In this document: positions 17,704 through 27,040 of the stretch, in pieces
How the letters are laid out: the number at the start of each line of letters is the position of its first letter
Numbering within the stretch: the first letter of the stretch is position 1
Source: Staphylococcus sp. GSSP0090
GTDB lineage: Bacteria; Bacillota; Bacilli; Staphylococcales; Staphylococcaceae
DNA: 64,000 nt
NCBI RefSeq assembly: GCF_013391405.1
Contig: NZ_JACBFD010000013.1
Span: 19,073 to 83,072 of the forward strand
Direction of reading: 5' to 3'
Position numbers and translations under genes: made by a program
Notes under the pieces: model-generated
What the model saw: only the letters and a program-made list of their open reading frames with translations
What the model was told of the DNA's origin: nothing
The model's database searches: none

Positions 17704-19053
17704 TTAATCGTTTTCTTCTTCTTCTTCAAGTTCTTCTAAAGTTGGTCTTGTCTTATTATGTTCTAATTCTAATATGACTGTAATAATTTGATGGTTATCA
17801 ATTTCTGAAATAACCCATCTATCATATTCAGTATCTACATAATCATTTTGCTGTAAATTGGTATTATGTGCTTGTAACCAGCCGCCAATCGTATCTATAT
17901 CTTCTGAATCCTCAAATTCAATGCCAAGCTGATCGTTTAAATCATCTAATAACACACGACCATTAATTTGGTATCTATTATCTGTTACTTTAACAATATC
18001 GTTGACTTCATCATCATCAAACTCATCACGAATTTCACCAACAATTTCTTCTAATATATCTTCCATTGTAAGGATACCTGCTGTACCGCCATATTCGTCA
18101 ATAATCAAACTAATATGAACATGTTCACGCTGCATACGTACAAGTGCATCACTTATGCGTGTCGTTTCTGAAATCATAGGTAAATCATGAATGTAGTTAC
18201 TCACTTTAATTTGTTTACCGGAAGCATATTCTGTTAAAAATTCTTTAACATTAATAAAGCCTTTCACATGGTCTTTATCACCATCTGCTGTGATTGGATA
18301 ACGTGTGAATTGATGTTCTTTAATCGTTTCTAACAATTCTTCTACATTAAATGGCTCATTCATTGTAATCATTTGTGTACGGGGAACCATAATATCTTTA
18401 GACTGTCTTTCATCAAAAGAAAAGATATTTTGCATATAAGCTAATTCTGTTTGATTGATTTCTCCACCGTTGTAACTATTATTAATGATTATTTTTATTT
18501 CTTCTTCTGACATTGCATCGTTATTTGCATCTGGATCAACGCCGAACATACGAATAATCATTCTTGCTGAACCATTCATTAACCAAATTAGTGGTTTCAT
18601 AACGACACCAAAGTAATAAAGTGGTCTTGAATAAATCAGGGCTAATTTTTCAGTATGTTGAATCGCTAAAGTCTTCGGTGCCAACTCACCTAATACGACG
18701 TGCAAATATGTCACGATAATAAATGATACGATAAATGAAATTGTCGTCGTTAAAGCATCTGGTAAATGAATCACTTCAAATAATGGATGCAATAATTTGT
18801 TGAAAGTTGGTTCACCTAACCAACCTAAACCTAACGACGTCACTGTAATACCGAGTTGACATGCCGATAAGTAATAGTCTAGATTTTTGATCATTTTTTT
18901 AACTACACGTGCGCTACCATTACCTTCCGCAGCGAGTTGATCGATTCTTGTACTACGAACTTTTACTAAAGCAAATTCCGATCCTACGAATACCGTTGTT
19001 AATGCTATTAAAAGAAAAAATATTACTAAATTCATTATGGTCACTGTTTCCAA
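17704..19053 (-). CDS. mpfA: CNNM/CorC-type transporter, magnesium protection factor
   Basis: 449 aa. DUF21 (CNNM) membrane domain with four helices in residues 1-200, a CBS-domain pair (about 215-340) and a C-terminal CorC/HlyC domain ending in a run of Glu/Asp. In S. aureus the gene next to nagA is MpfA, needed to tolerate high Mg2+, probably as an exporter; position and architecture match. The start is a TTG (METVTIMN): a strong GGAGGTG lies 23 bases upstream with a CCCTA-loop-TAGGG hairpin between them that would reduce the effective spacing to about 9. The alternative ATG six codons later has only a weak ribosome site. Confidence 0.9.
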   Translation of the reverse strand: METVTIMNLVIFFLLIALTTVFVGSEFALVKVRSTRIDQLAAEGNGSARVVKKMIKNLDYYLSACQLGITVTSLGLGWLGEPTFNKLLHPLFEVIHLPDALTTTISFIVSFIIVTYLHVVLGELAPKTLAIQHTEKLALIYSRPLYYFGVVMKPLIWLMNGSARMIIRMFGVDPDANNDAMSEEEIKIIINNSYNGGEINQTELAYMQNIFSFDERQSKDIMVPRTQMITMNEPFNVEELLETIKEHQFTRYPITADGDKDHVKGFINVKEFLTEYASGKQIKVSNYIHDLPMISETTRISDALVRMQREHVHISLIIDEYGGTAGILTMEDILEEIVGEIRDEFDDDEVNDIVKVTDNRYQINGRVLLDDLNDQLGIEFEDSEDIDTIGGWLQAHNTNLQQNDYVDTEYDRWVISEIDNHQIITVILELEHNKTRPTLEELEEEEEND

Positions 19054-19059
19054 TTAGTT

Positions 19060-19112
19060 CCCTATTTCTAGGGATTCACCTCCATAGTTCGTGTCACAAA
19101 AGGTGACCGAAC
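19060..19112 (-). promoter_or_regulatory. Structured mpfA leader with hairpin between Shine-Dalgarno and start
   Basis: Reading leftward: hairpin GTTCGGTCAC / GTGACACGAAC with one bulge (19087-19112), then the Shine-Dalgarno GGAGGTG (19077-19083), then hairpin CCCTA-GAAA-TAGGG (19060-19073), then the TTG start at 19053. The small hairpin may bring the ribosome site into register, or gate it. The sequence does not match the M-box. Confidence 0.5.
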
Positions 19113-19345
19113 ATAAGTATTTTTATTATGATACATGATTATGTTGAATACTAAATCCTCCCCATTGCGACACCTCCCTAAAAATACGCATTTCTTTCAT
19201 TTTATCATAATGGATACGATTCTTGTTATTTACATGCTTAATAATTCATTATTCTAACATAACATTTAAACTTAAATAACAACTCAAGTCAACTTTCGTA
19301 ATTTATGCCTTTTTTAAATTAATTTATAAAACGTTTATGACTACT

Positions 19346-20512
19346 TTAAAGAACGATTTTAAATTTATGAAGCTTGCCAGATTTAATCGTAGCGAGCACA
19401 TCTATATCGTCATTGACTATGGCGATATCCGCATCTTTGCCAACTTTCAAGCTACCTTTTTGTTTATCGATATTTAAGGCTATGGCTTGGTTCAGACTCG
19501 TTACACGCCATAAATTTTCTAATGTATCACCTGTAAAAGCGATTAAATTTTTCAAACCTTTGTTCATTTTTAAAATACTGCCCGCTAAGGCGCCAGACGC
19601 TAAACGTGCCTCAGATCCTTTAACAATCACATTCTGACCACCTAAGTCATATTCACCATCTGGCATGCCTTTCGCTCTCATAGCATCTGTGATTAAAAAG
19701 AAGCGTTCATTCCCTTTTTGTTTATATGCAATTTTAACTGCTGCTGGATGTGAATGAATACCATCAACAATCAGTTCCGTACTTAATTGATCATTTAACC
19801 AAGCTGCACCAAAAACACCCGGCTCACGATGTTCAAATGATGTGCCCGCATTATAGAGATGTGTGACATGTTTCGCACCGTGTGCAACAGCATCATTCAC
19901 TTCATCAAAAGTAGCTACTGTATGCCCAATAGAAAATTGAATATCTTTATGTAAAGCCTTTAGTGTGTCGTTCGCTCCTTCAACTTCTGGAGCAAAGGTA
20001 ATGACTTTAATTTGATGATTAGCTGCAACTTGAAATTGTTCAACTTTTGCTATACTAGGTCTTTGAACATATGCTGGATTTTGTGCACCTACTTTATGTT
20101 CAGATATAAACGGACCCTCTAAATGCACACCAACAATCGTTGCCGCATTATATTGATCTTGTACTTTTTGATAATCTACAATATTTTCTAATGCTTTCGT
20201 TATATTTTCATCAGATTGTGTCATCGTTGTAGCAAGATAACTCGTAGTCCCTTCTGATAAAAGTGATTCGGATAAATGTTTCAAACCATCATGCGAAGCA
20301 TCCATAGCATCTTCTCCGTAACCACCATGCATATGAATATCTATAAATCCGGGTAAAATATGTTGACCACGTGCATCAATCGTTGTTAAATCTCCTTGAT
20401 ATTCACCAGGTTCAATACTATCTATTTTGTCATTTTTAATTACGATATATCCTTGCTTTATTGTTCCTGTTTCAGTATAAATCCGTCCATTTTCAATAAC
20501 ATATTCACTCAT
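19346..20512 (-). CDS. nagA: N-acetylglucosamine-6-phosphate deacetylase
   Basis: 388 aa amidohydrolase-fold enzyme converting GlcNAc-6-phosphate to glucosamine-6-phosphate, feeding amino-sugar catabolism or peptidoglycan recycling. Metal and catalytic motifs: DIHMHGGYGEDAMD, VHLEGPFIS, SIGHTVATF, VTHLYNAG, DGIHSHPAA and FLITDAMRAKG (catalytic Asp). AGAAGGTAG precedes ATG. It is a single gene between mpfA and the fru operon, and nagB is not adjacent. Confidence 0.96.
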   Translation of the reverse strand: MSEYVIENGRIYTETGTIKQGYIVIKNDKIDSIEPGEYQGDLTTIDARGQHILPGFIDIHMHGGYGEDAMDASHDGLKHLSESLLSEGTTSYLATTMTQSDENITKALENIVDYQKVQDQYNAATIVGVHLEGPFISEHKVGAQNPAYVQRPSIAKVEQFQVAANHQIKVITFAPEVEGANDTLKALHKDIQFSIGHTVATFDEVNDAVAHGAKHVTHLYNAGTSFEHREPGVFGAAWLNDQLSTELIVDGIHSHPAAVKIAYKQKGNERFFLITDAMRAKGMPDGEYDLGGQNVIVKGSEARLASGALAGSILKMNKGLKNLIAFTGDTLENLWRVTSLNQAIALNIDKQKGSLKVGKDADIAIVNDDIDVLATIKSGKLHKFKIVL

Positions 20513-20636
20513 TTTTTCTACCTTCTTTACATTTATTTACGCTATTCTTCTTTAGTGCACTCTTTATTCATATTTTACCAAAAGCAGTGATATTATTATA
20601 TTCAAAAGTTTTTAATCCTAAATTGCATAAAACAAA

Positions 20637-20679
20637 AAAGCCAGAAATCGACTCATTACATGAGACGTTTCTGACTTTG
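20637..20679 (-). terminator. Terminator of the fruRKA operon
   Basis: Leftward: AAAGTCAGAAACG pairs with CGATTTCTGGCTTT around an inner CTCATG/ATGAG stem, then TTTTTGTTTT. Confidence 0.8.
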
Positions 20680-20703
20680 CTAATCTATCGCTATAAACCT
20701 TTC

Positions 20704-22647
20704 TTACTCATTCATAGCTTCTGAAGTTTGTATTTCAGCTTGTGTTAATTTTGGTTTCAATAAACCATAAATGATTGCTGCTACTATCGAACCGATAATA
20801 ATTGCGATAAGTGATTGCAGTACATGACCAAAGTCTGTACCTAAGATGACGATGATACCTCCATGTGGTGCTTGTATAGAAGAACCAAGTCCTAACGCAA
20901 TGGCACCAGCCACACCTGAGCCAACCATCATGGATGGGATCACTCTTAATGGATCAGCAGCTGCAAATGGAATGGCACCTTCTGTAATAAAGGACAATCC
21001 CATAACATAGTTCGGTACAATAGATCCTTTTTGTTCTTTGGTGAATTTTTTACGGAAGATTAACATCGCTGTTGCAATAGCAAGTGGCGGCACCATACCA
21101 CCAATCATCGCTGCTGTGATAGGGGCTGCGTTGCCTTCTGTTAACGCAGCTACAGAGAATACATATGCCGCTTTATTAAACGGACCTCCCATATCAATTG
21201 CCATCATTGCACCGACTACTAATCCGAGTAACATAATATTCGTGCCTGATAAACTTTGTAAACCATTCAATAATGTATTATTCAACCAAGAAGCAGGAGG
21301 ATTAATAATGTAAATCATAAGCAAACCAGTAATAGATACTGACAATACTGGGAATATTAATGTTGGTTTCAAACCTTCTAATGATTGTGGCATACCACTT
21401 GTTAATTTCTTAATACCTAATGTTAAGTAACCTGCTAAGAAACCTGCAATGATACCACCGATAAATCCAGAATCTCCATTACTAGCAAGTAAACCACCTA
21501 CAAGCCCTGCAGCAAAACCTGGTTTATCTGCAATACTACGCGCAATGTAACCAGCAAGAATAGGAATGATAAACATGAACGCACTCTTGTTACCTATATT
21601 CCATAATTGCTCAGCAAATGCATTATATTCTGAACTTTTTGGATCAAATGAATTAGCGCCAAATAAGAATGCGATTGCCATTAAAATACCACCAGCAATA
21701 ACAAGTGGTAACATATTAGAAACACCATTCATCAAGTGTTTATAAATCGTTTTACCTACACCTTGCTTCTCATTACTTGCTGCACCTGTATTTGCTGTGC
21801 TACCATTTTTAGCTACAAATGGTTTACGTGAAGTATCTTGAGCTAAATGAATTAATTCTTCTGGACGCTTAATCCCATCTGCTACTGGAACTTCCACGAC
21901 ATTTTTACCATCGAAACGATCGGTTTCAACATGCACATCTGCTGCTACAATCACGCCTGTAGCGTTTTTGATATCTTCGTCAGTCAGATGATTCTTAATG
22001 CCTCCTGAACCATTTGTTTCTACTTTTATTTTAACGTTCATTTTTTCAGCTTGTTTTTTCAAAGCATCACGTGCCATATACGTATGTGCGATACCCGTTG
22101 GGCACGCTGTTACAGCTAAAATGTACGGTTCGTTTGAATCCGTTGTTGAAGCAGCAGCTCCTTGAGCTTCAGCGGCTTCCTCTTCCGTCGCTTCATCATC
22201 CGCTTTATCAATAATGCTAAGCACTTCTTCTGGTGAATCAGCATGTAATAATGATGCTCTTACATTTTCATCCATCAGAATGCCTGATAATTTAGCCAAA
22301 GCATCTAAATGTGTTTGTGCGCCGCCTTCAGGTGCTGCAATCATAAAGAATAAATGTGCTGGTTGCATATCCAAACTTTGATAATCCACACCTTCTTTAG
22401 ACTTACCAAATGCGATTGCAGGTGTATTAACTGCAGCAACTTTAGCGTGTGGAATCGCTATACCTTCACCAATACCTGTTGTACTTTGTGATTCGCGATT
22501 ATGAATTGCTTCTTTAAAACTTGTTATATCATTCAATTTACCTGCTTGATTAAGCTGATCGACTAATACATCAATGACGCCATTTTTGTCTGAAGCTGTT
22601 AAATCCATAGCGATTGTATCTTTTGTTAATAACTCAGTAATTCTCAT
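20704..22647 (-). CDS. fruA: PTS fructose transporter subunit IIABC
   Basis: 647 aa fused fructose-specific PTS permease: EIIA at the N terminus (phospho-His in IAIPHAKVAAV), then an Ala/Glu-rich linker, EIIB (phospho-Cys in AVTACPTGIAHTYMA), a second linker and the EIIC channel with about 9-10 helices. It imports fructose as fructose-1-phosphate. The frame is open five codons further from a GTG, but GGAGTG lies 6 bases before the ATG at 22647 (MRITELLTKD), which is preferred; this start overlaps fruK by 14 bases. Last gene of fruR-fruK-fruA. Confidence 0.95.
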   Translation of the reverse strand: MRITELLTKDTIAMDLTASDKNGVIDVLVDQLNQAGKLNDITSFKEAIHNRESQSTTGIGEGIAIPHAKVAAVNTPAIAFGKSKEGVDYQSLDMQPAHLFFMIAAPEGGAQTHLDALAKLSGILMDENVRASLLHADSPEEVLSIIDKADDEATEEEAAEAQGAAASTTDSNEPYILAVTACPTGIAHTYMARDALKKQAEKMNVKIKVETNGSGGIKNHLTDEDIKNATGVIVAADVHVETDRFDGKNVVEVPVADGIKRPEELIHLAQDTSRKPFVAKNGSTANTGAASNEKQGVGKTIYKHLMNGVSNMLPLVIAGGILMAIAFLFGANSFDPKSSEYNAFAEQLWNIGNKSAFMFIIPILAGYIARSIADKPGFAAGLVGGLLASNGDSGFIGGIIAGFLAGYLTLGIKKLTSGMPQSLEGLKPTLIFPVLSVSITGLLMIYIINPPASWLNNTLLNGLQSLSGTNIMLLGLVVGAMMAIDMGGPFNKAAYVFSVAALTEGNAAPITAAMIGGMVPPLAIATAMLIFRKKFTKEQKGSIVPNYVMGLSFITEGAIPFAAADPLRVIPSMMVGSGVAGAIALGLGSSIQAPHGGIIVILGTDFGHVLQSLIAIIIGSIVAAIIYGLLKPKLTQAEIQTSEAMNE

Positions 22648-23572
22648 GTGACTCACTCCCACCTATTGTCGTAATAACGACTTGTTTTTTAATATCTTCA
22701 ATTGCTATTGCTGTTGCCAAATCATCGTTAAATGCTGTTGCCGTCCCAGCAGACACTGCTTGTTTAAAAGCTTCTTTAATTGGTAATCCTGCCTCAAGAC
22801 CTGCAACCATGCCAGCAACCGTACTATCTCCCGAGCCCACTGTATTAACAACGTGACCATTCGGTACAATTGCTTTCAAGCTCTGTTGCGCATCGACATA
22901 AACTGCACCTTCACCACCTAATGAAATGATGACCGATTGCGCGCCTCTTTTTAATATTTCACCGGCATACTTGATAACATCTTGATCAGTTTCAATCGTC
23001 GTGTTAAACATCACTTCTAATTCGTCTTTATTTGGTTTAATAAATAAAGGACGATAACTCAATACAGATTCAACTAAATCTTTTTCTGCATCTACGACTA
23101 ATTTTGCACCCGTTGTGTTAGTAATTTTAGCAATTTGTTCATATGCATCATTTGGTACACTTTTCGGAATACTTCCTGCAACGATAACTGTATCTTCTTC
23201 TGAAGTTTTTTTAATTTGTGTTAAAAGTGTTTCGAACTGTTCCTCTGTTATTTGTGGTCCAGGTGCATTAATTTCTGTTTCTTTACCTGTTTTTAATTTG
23301 ACATTAATCCTTGTATCTTCATTAACTTGTACAAAATTTGTACCTATATCTGATTGTGCTAATGTTTCTGCGATAAATTGCCCTGGAAAACCACCCGCAA
23401 ATCCAAGTACTGTTGATGGTACATCCAGTGTTTTCAGCACTCTTGATACATTAATGCCTTTACCGCCTGCAAATTTATATGTTTCCGTGGCGCGATTCAA
23501 TCCATTAAGTTCAAAATCATTTGCGAACATAATGTAGTCAATAGAAGGATTAAAAGTTACCGTATAAATCAT
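22634..23572 (-). CDS. fruK: 1-phosphofructokinase
   Basis: 312 aa PfkB-family kinase phosphorylating fructose-1-phosphate to fructose-1,6-bisphosphate. Family marks: YTVTFNPSIDYI at the N terminus, FAGGKGINVSRVLKTL, and the catalytic NTVGSGDSTVAGMVAG near residue 250. Its ATG overlaps the fruR stop by four bases (ATGA) and its end overlaps fruA, so the operon is translationally coupled. Tagatose-6-phosphate kinase is excluded by the FruA and FruR neighbours. Confidence 0.95.
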   Translation of the reverse strand: MIYTVTFNPSIDYIMFANDFELNGLNRATETYKFAGGKGINVSRVLKTLDVPSTVLGFAGGFPGQFIAETLAQSDIGTNFVQVNEDTRINVKLKTGKETEINAPGPQITEEQFETLLTQIKKTSEEDTVIVAGSIPKSVPNDAYEQIAKITNTTGAKLVVDAEKDLVESVLSYRPLFIKPNKDELEVMFNTTIETDQDVIKYAGEILKRGAQSVIISLGGEGAVYVDAQQSLKAIVPNGHVVNTVGSGDSTVAGMVAGLEAGLPIKEAFKQAVSAGTATAFNDDLATAIAIEDIKKQVVITTIGGSESHENY

Positions 23573-24327
23573 AATGTTCCTCCAATAAAATTATATTGAC
23601 CAGCAAACAGATGAAATTGTTTACGCGCTTGTGCCTTTTTAGAAGTGATAATCGAAACGCCTTCTTCTAAAGGTACATGTGCAAAATAAACTTTCTCGTA
23701 TTTATCATGGTCTATCAATACATAAACTTGTGTGCCTAATTGCATGGCATGATGTTTTATAATAGCTTCTTGTTCATCTGGCGTCGTCAAACCGTATTGC
23801 AAATCAATACCATTCATTCCTAAAAAAACTTTATCAAATCGATAACGATGCAATGTTTCAATAGCACTCGCACCCACTGTCGCAAATGTGGTAGATTTGA
23901 CTTCACCACCGATAATCAGTGTTCTGATGCCATGCTTTAATAGTTCTTCAACATGTGTTAGGCCATTTGTGACAACAATGATGTCACTTGCTTTGATATA
24001 AGGAATCATTTCCAAAGTTGTCGATCCCGCATCTAAAAACACACAATCTCGATCTTCAATTTGACTGGCTGCTAGCCTACCAATTTCTTGTTTTTCTCTT
24101 AAATTGGTACTTCTTTTATCCGCCAAATTAGGTTCTAATGCAGATGATTGATTTAGCGTTGCACCTCCATGTACTCTTTTGAGTTTCCCGAATTGTTGTA
24201 ATTTTGATAAATCACGACGAATTGTTGACGCGCTGCAACCTGTGCGTTCAATTAATTCTTGTAATGTTAAAAAATCTTTTTTTGACAATTCAGTCAAAAT
24301 TAATTCATGGCGTTTTTCCGTTATCAT
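23569..24327 (-). CDS. fruR: DeoR-family repressor of the fructose operon
   Basis: 252 aa. N-terminal DeoR winged helix (LTLQELIERTGCSASTIRRD) and a C-terminal sugar-phosphate sensor domain (DCVFLDAGSTTLEMIPYI, VVTNGLTHVEELL, LIIGGEV). It probably represses its own operon and is relieved by fructose-1-phosphate, as in related Firmicutes. AGGTGAAGCG lies before ATG. It is the first gene of the operon, with the promoter described below, so expression is autogenous. Confidence 0.93.
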   Translation of the reverse strand: MITEKRHELILTELSKKDFLTLQELIERTGCSASTIRRDLSKLQQFGKLKRVHGGATLNQSSALEPNLADKRSTNLREKQEIGRLAASQIEDRDCVFLDAGSTTLEMIPYIKASDIIVVTNGLTHVEELLKHGIRTLIIGGEVKSTTFATVGASAIETLHRYRFDKVFLGMNGIDLQYGLTTPDEQEAIIKHHAMQLGTQVYVLIDHDKYEKVYFAHVPLEEGVSIITSKKAQARKQFHLFAGQYNFIGGTL

Positions 24328-24349
24328 CGCTTCACCTCATCTCAATGCC

Positions 24350-24378
24350 ATTATAATGTTTACGCTTTCTTATTTCAA
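24350..24378 (-). promoter_or_regulatory. Sigma-A promoter of fruRKA
   Basis: Leftward: TTGAAA (24378-24373), 17-base spacer, TATAAT (24355-24350). Five of six and six of six matches to consensus, 22 bases before the fruR start. Confidence 0.75.
24357..24370 (-). promoter_or_regulatory. Candidate CcpA cre site within the fru promoter
   Basis: AGAAAGCGTAAACA on the leftward strand matches the cre consensus TGWAARCGYTWNCW at 12 of 14 positions and fills the spacer between -35 and -10, a position where CcpA would block RNA polymerase. Confidence 0.6.
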
Positions 24379-24390
24379 TCATTTTTTACC

Positions 24391-24410
24391 AAAAACAATC
24401 AAAAACAGTC
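24391..24410 (-). promoter_or_regulatory. Ten-base direct repeat, candidate FruR operator
   Basis: GACTGTTTTT followed directly by GATTGTTTTT on the leftward strand, 12 bases upstream of the -35 element. DeoR-family repressors often bind such direct repeats, so FruR is the likely ligand. Confidence 0.4.
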
Positions 24411-24651
24411 ATAAATACGATGATATCTTCACTTATTTGCCATTATTTTAGTTGTAAAGGTTCTCACTTAAACGAATATACTACTGAGCTAACCTGTATA
24501 TATCATCACTCACAACATACTTACGTTATATTTCATAAACAATCATTCTGTTTAATATAATGAATCCAATGAAATATCCTATATAGTCAACTCAAAAAAT
24601 TCCCGCATATACTATGTGTGTACTACTTTATCAATCTATAATCTCTATGCA
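24411..24651. other. Intergenic region, no gene seen
   Basis: AT-rich, no convincing ORF, repeat or RNA structure between the fru regulatory region and the ybaK terminator. Confidence 0.5.
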
Positions 24652-24695
24652 AAAAAAGACGGAAAACACTATATAAACATAGCTTTCCGTCTTTC
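24652..24695 (-). terminator. ybaK terminator
   Basis: Stem AAAGACGGAAA / TTTCCGTCTTT with a 19-base loop. On the leftward strand it is followed by TTTTGC. Confidence 0.75.
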
Positions 24696-24708
24696 ACTTA
24701 TAAATATG

Positions 24709-25188
24709 CTATTCATGTATAACTTGTACAACCTTTGCATTGGTGGCATTGATTAAATCCGTAATGCCTATTTTAATTTGCGTACCACGTTCACCACCAC
24801 TTATATAAATCGTGTTGAGGGCCATAGCTTGTTGATCAATTATAGTTGGGAACTGTCGTTTCATACCGATAGGTGAACAACCACCTCTAACATATCCTGT
24901 GACTTTTTTTAAATCATCGAGTGGCATTAAATGCAATTTCTTTTCACCAACTGCTTGTGCTGCTGCTTTCATATCTAAAGATGCTCGAACCGGAATGACA
25001 AATACAAAATGTGCATGATTGGTATTTTCAAGTACAAGTGTTTTATATACTTGAGTGGCATCAACGCCTACCTTTTGAGCTACACTTTCACCATCCATAT
25101 GCGTTTCTGAAACATCATATGTATTCACTTCATAAGAGATATTGCTACGATCAAGCATTCTCATCGCATTAGTTTTCTTTTGTTTCAT
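24709..25188 (-). CDS. ybaK: Cys-tRNA(Pro)/Ala-tRNA(Pro) deacylase, YbaK/EbsC family
   Basis: 159 aa editing-domain protein that hydrolyses cysteine mischarged on tRNA-Pro in trans to ProRS. Key lysine K49 in QVYKTLVLEN, and the GYVRGGCSPIGMK loop with ISGGERGTQIKI following. The frame is open 16 more codons, but GGAGTGA lies 7 bases before the ATG at 25188 (MKQKKTNAMR), where the family normally begins. It lies 80 bases downstream of galU, possibly the same transcript. Confidence 0.92.
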   Translation of the reverse strand: MKQKKTNAMRMLDRSNISYEVNTYDVSETHMDGESVAQKVGVDATQVYKTLVLENTNHAHFVFVIPVRASLDMKAAAQAVGEKKLHLMPLDDLKKVTGYVRGGCSPIGMKRQFPTIIDQQAMALNTIYISGGERGTQIKIGITDLINATNAKVVQVIHE

Positions 25189-25268
25189 TCTTTGTTCACT
25201 CCATAAGACCTTTCTAAAGTTGTGTTTTGCTATCATTTTTCATCACTATTTAAGCAATTTATCTAAGG

Positions 25269-26138
25269 TTATTTCAAATTCAGATTTTTTATAAAATCAA
25301 CTAAATCATCATGCATAGATTCATCTTTTAAAGCATATTCTATCGTCGTTTTCACGAAACCTAATTTTTCACCAACATCATAGCGGTCCCCTTCAAAATC
25401 ATATGCATAGACTTGATCTTCTCTATTCAAGCGTTCTATCGCATCTGTAAGTTGAATTTCTCCACCTGCCCCTTCACCTTGTGTAGCTAAATAATCAAAT
25501 ATGTCAGCAGTTAAGACATAACGTCCCATAATGGCTAAATTTGAAGGCGCTGTACCTTGTTTTGGTTTTTCTACAAATTCATTCACTTCATATTTTCTAC
25601 CAAACTTTTGCAGTGGATCAATAATACCATAACGATGCGTTTGTGCTTCATCAACCTCTTGAACACCTATGACAGATTTCCCTGTCTCTTCGTAAGCTTC
25701 AATCAGTTGTTTGATTGCCGGGCTATCTGATTCAACGATATCATCACCCAATAAGACAGCAAATGGTTCATCACCAATAAATTGTCTCGCTGAATAAATT
25801 GCATGACCAAGCCCTTTTTGTTCTTTTTGTCGAACATAAAAAATATTTGCTAGTTCTGTAGAATATTTAACTTTTTCTAATAAATCTGTTTTACCTTTTT
25901 CTTGAAGAATCATTTCTAATTCTTTTTGATTATCAAAATGATCTTCAATCGCACGTTTGTGTTTACCTGTAACTATAATAATGTCTTCGATGCCTGCACT
26001 TGCGGCTTCTTCTACTATATATTGAATCGTGGGTTTATCTAAAATAGGCAACATCTCTTTTGGCATGGCCTTCGTAGCTGGTAAAAAACGCGTACCTAAT
26101 CCAGCAGCCGGTATGATTGCTTTCTTTATTTTTCTCAA
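25269..26138 (-). CDS. galU: UTP--glucose-1-phosphate uridylyltransferase
   Basis: 289 aa, also called gtaB. It makes UDP-glucose, the donor for the diglucosyl-diacylglycerol LTA anchor and for glycosylated wall polymers. Nucleotidyltransferase signature [20 protein letters not shown], then [32 protein letters not shown] and DVGEKLGF. Start choice: AGGATG lies 6 bases before a TTG giving [10 protein letters not shown], which matches the usual GtaB length; an ATG three codons earlier (MNVLRKIKK) is the alternative, but its ribosome site is cramped. In S. aureus, as I recall, gtaB is elsewhere, so its place next to ybaK is notable. Confidence 0.93.
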   Translation of the reverse strand: MRKIKKAIIPAAGLGTRFLPATKAMPKEMLPILDKPTIQYIVEEAASAGIEDIIIVTGKHKRAIEDHFDNQKELEMILQEKGKTDLLEKVKYSTELANIFYVRQKEQKGLGHAIYSARQFIGDEPFAVLLGDDIVESDSPAIKQLIEAYEETGKSVIGVQEVDEAQTHRYGIIDPLQKFGRKYEVNEFVEKPKQGTAPSNLAIMGRYVLTADIFDYLATQGEGAGGEIQLTDAIERLNREDQVYAYDFEGDRYDVGEKLGFVKTTIEYALKDESMHDDLVDFIKNLNLK

Positions 26139-26267
26139 AACGTTCATCCTTTTCCTATATGTATTTATAGCTACTACATAAAATAAACTATCCAATGTAT
26201 TGCTCATTCGTTAGTATCATCATAACATTGATATGTATGACTTTATACTGATTTCCTCAATATAAAA

Positions 26268-26295
26268 AAGCCACACAAAATTTTTGTATGGCTTT
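26268..26295 (-). terminator. Terminator of the membrane-anchored protein gene
   Basis: Leftward: AAAGCCATACAAAA / TTTTGTGTGGCTTT with a very small loop, then TTTTATATT, only 5 bases after the stop codon. Confidence 0.8.
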
Positions 26296-26299
26296 ACAT

Positions 26300-27040
26300 T
26301 TAATCTAATGAAGGTTGTTGTATAACATCCCCTGATTTACTCACAACAACTTTATAATCTCTTTGTGTTTTATATTCATGAAATGTGTAGAACATGCCAT
26401 CTTTAGATTCTTTAACTTTTTTCAAAACAGCATTTTCACCTAGTTCATCTATTGCGTGTTTCTGTGCAATCACTTCAGATTCTTGAGGAGAGATAACTGA
26501 ATGTTCCGGTGAGGGTTTATCACCCACTACATACGATTTATCAAATATATTCGTTTGACCGTCTTCATTTACTGTTACTCTGTAATACGTATTTGGTTTA
26601 TCTTCGTTTTTAAATGTAAAAATATAATAGTATACGCCTTGGCAAGTGCTATCGATACCATAATCATTATATGGATTCGACTTATGATTATCATGATTTA
26701 CAAGCTTTTGTGCTTTATCTAATGCTTTAGAAAATTGTGGTAAGTTGGCTTGTCCCGCCTCGTTTTCTTTCAAATCGTGCGTCGTTAATTTAGCAATAGG
26801 TTGGTAGTTTGTTGCATTATATGGCGCCTCATTTTTTTCTTCTTTCATCGCTGCTTTAATTGAATTCTTATCTTTTTGTTTTGCTTTGTCCTTAGCCTCA
26901 GCATTTTGTCCCTCAACTGAAAAACTAGAGATTGTTTCATGGACTTTTGCAAGCGCTTGTTGATTTGTAGCTATAAAAAGAAGAAAAACGAAACAGCAAG
27001 CAAGAAAGAACGCCATAATGGTTAACATTAAATTTTTCAA
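26300..27040 (-). CDS. Membrane-anchored extracellular protein, unknown function
   Basis: 246 aa, not recognised as a named family. One N-terminal hydrophobic segment (MLTIMAFFLACCFVFLLFIA) with basic residues before it, then a Lys/Glu/Ala-rich charged spacer (about residues 35-75) and a C-terminal domain with YNDYGIDSTCQGVYYYIFTF and ALQKHAID-like helix/strand alternation reminiscent of small PepSY/DUF-type secreted domains. Start choice: AAGGGG lies 6 bases before a TTG (MKNLMLTI); the ATG two codons earlier sits too close to it. It lies downstream of norA, with no clear operon partner. Confidence 0.75.
   Translation of the reverse strand: MKNLMLTIMAFFLACCFVFLLFIATNQQALAKVHETISSFSVEGQNAEAKDKAKQKDKNSIKAAMKEEKNEAPYNATNYQPIAKLTTHDLKENEAGQANLPQFSKALDKAQKLVNHDNHKSNPYNDYGIDSTCQGVYYYIFTFKNEDKPNTYYRVTVNEDGQTNIFDKSYVVGDKPSPEHSVISPQESEVIAQKHAIDELGENAVLKKVKESKDGMFYTFHEYKTQRDYKVVVSKSGDVIQQPSLD

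Noticed and set aside
19054..19196. M-box magnesium riboswitch upstream of mpfA
   Set aside because: Structured, but the conserved M-box core sequences are absent and the leader is too short.
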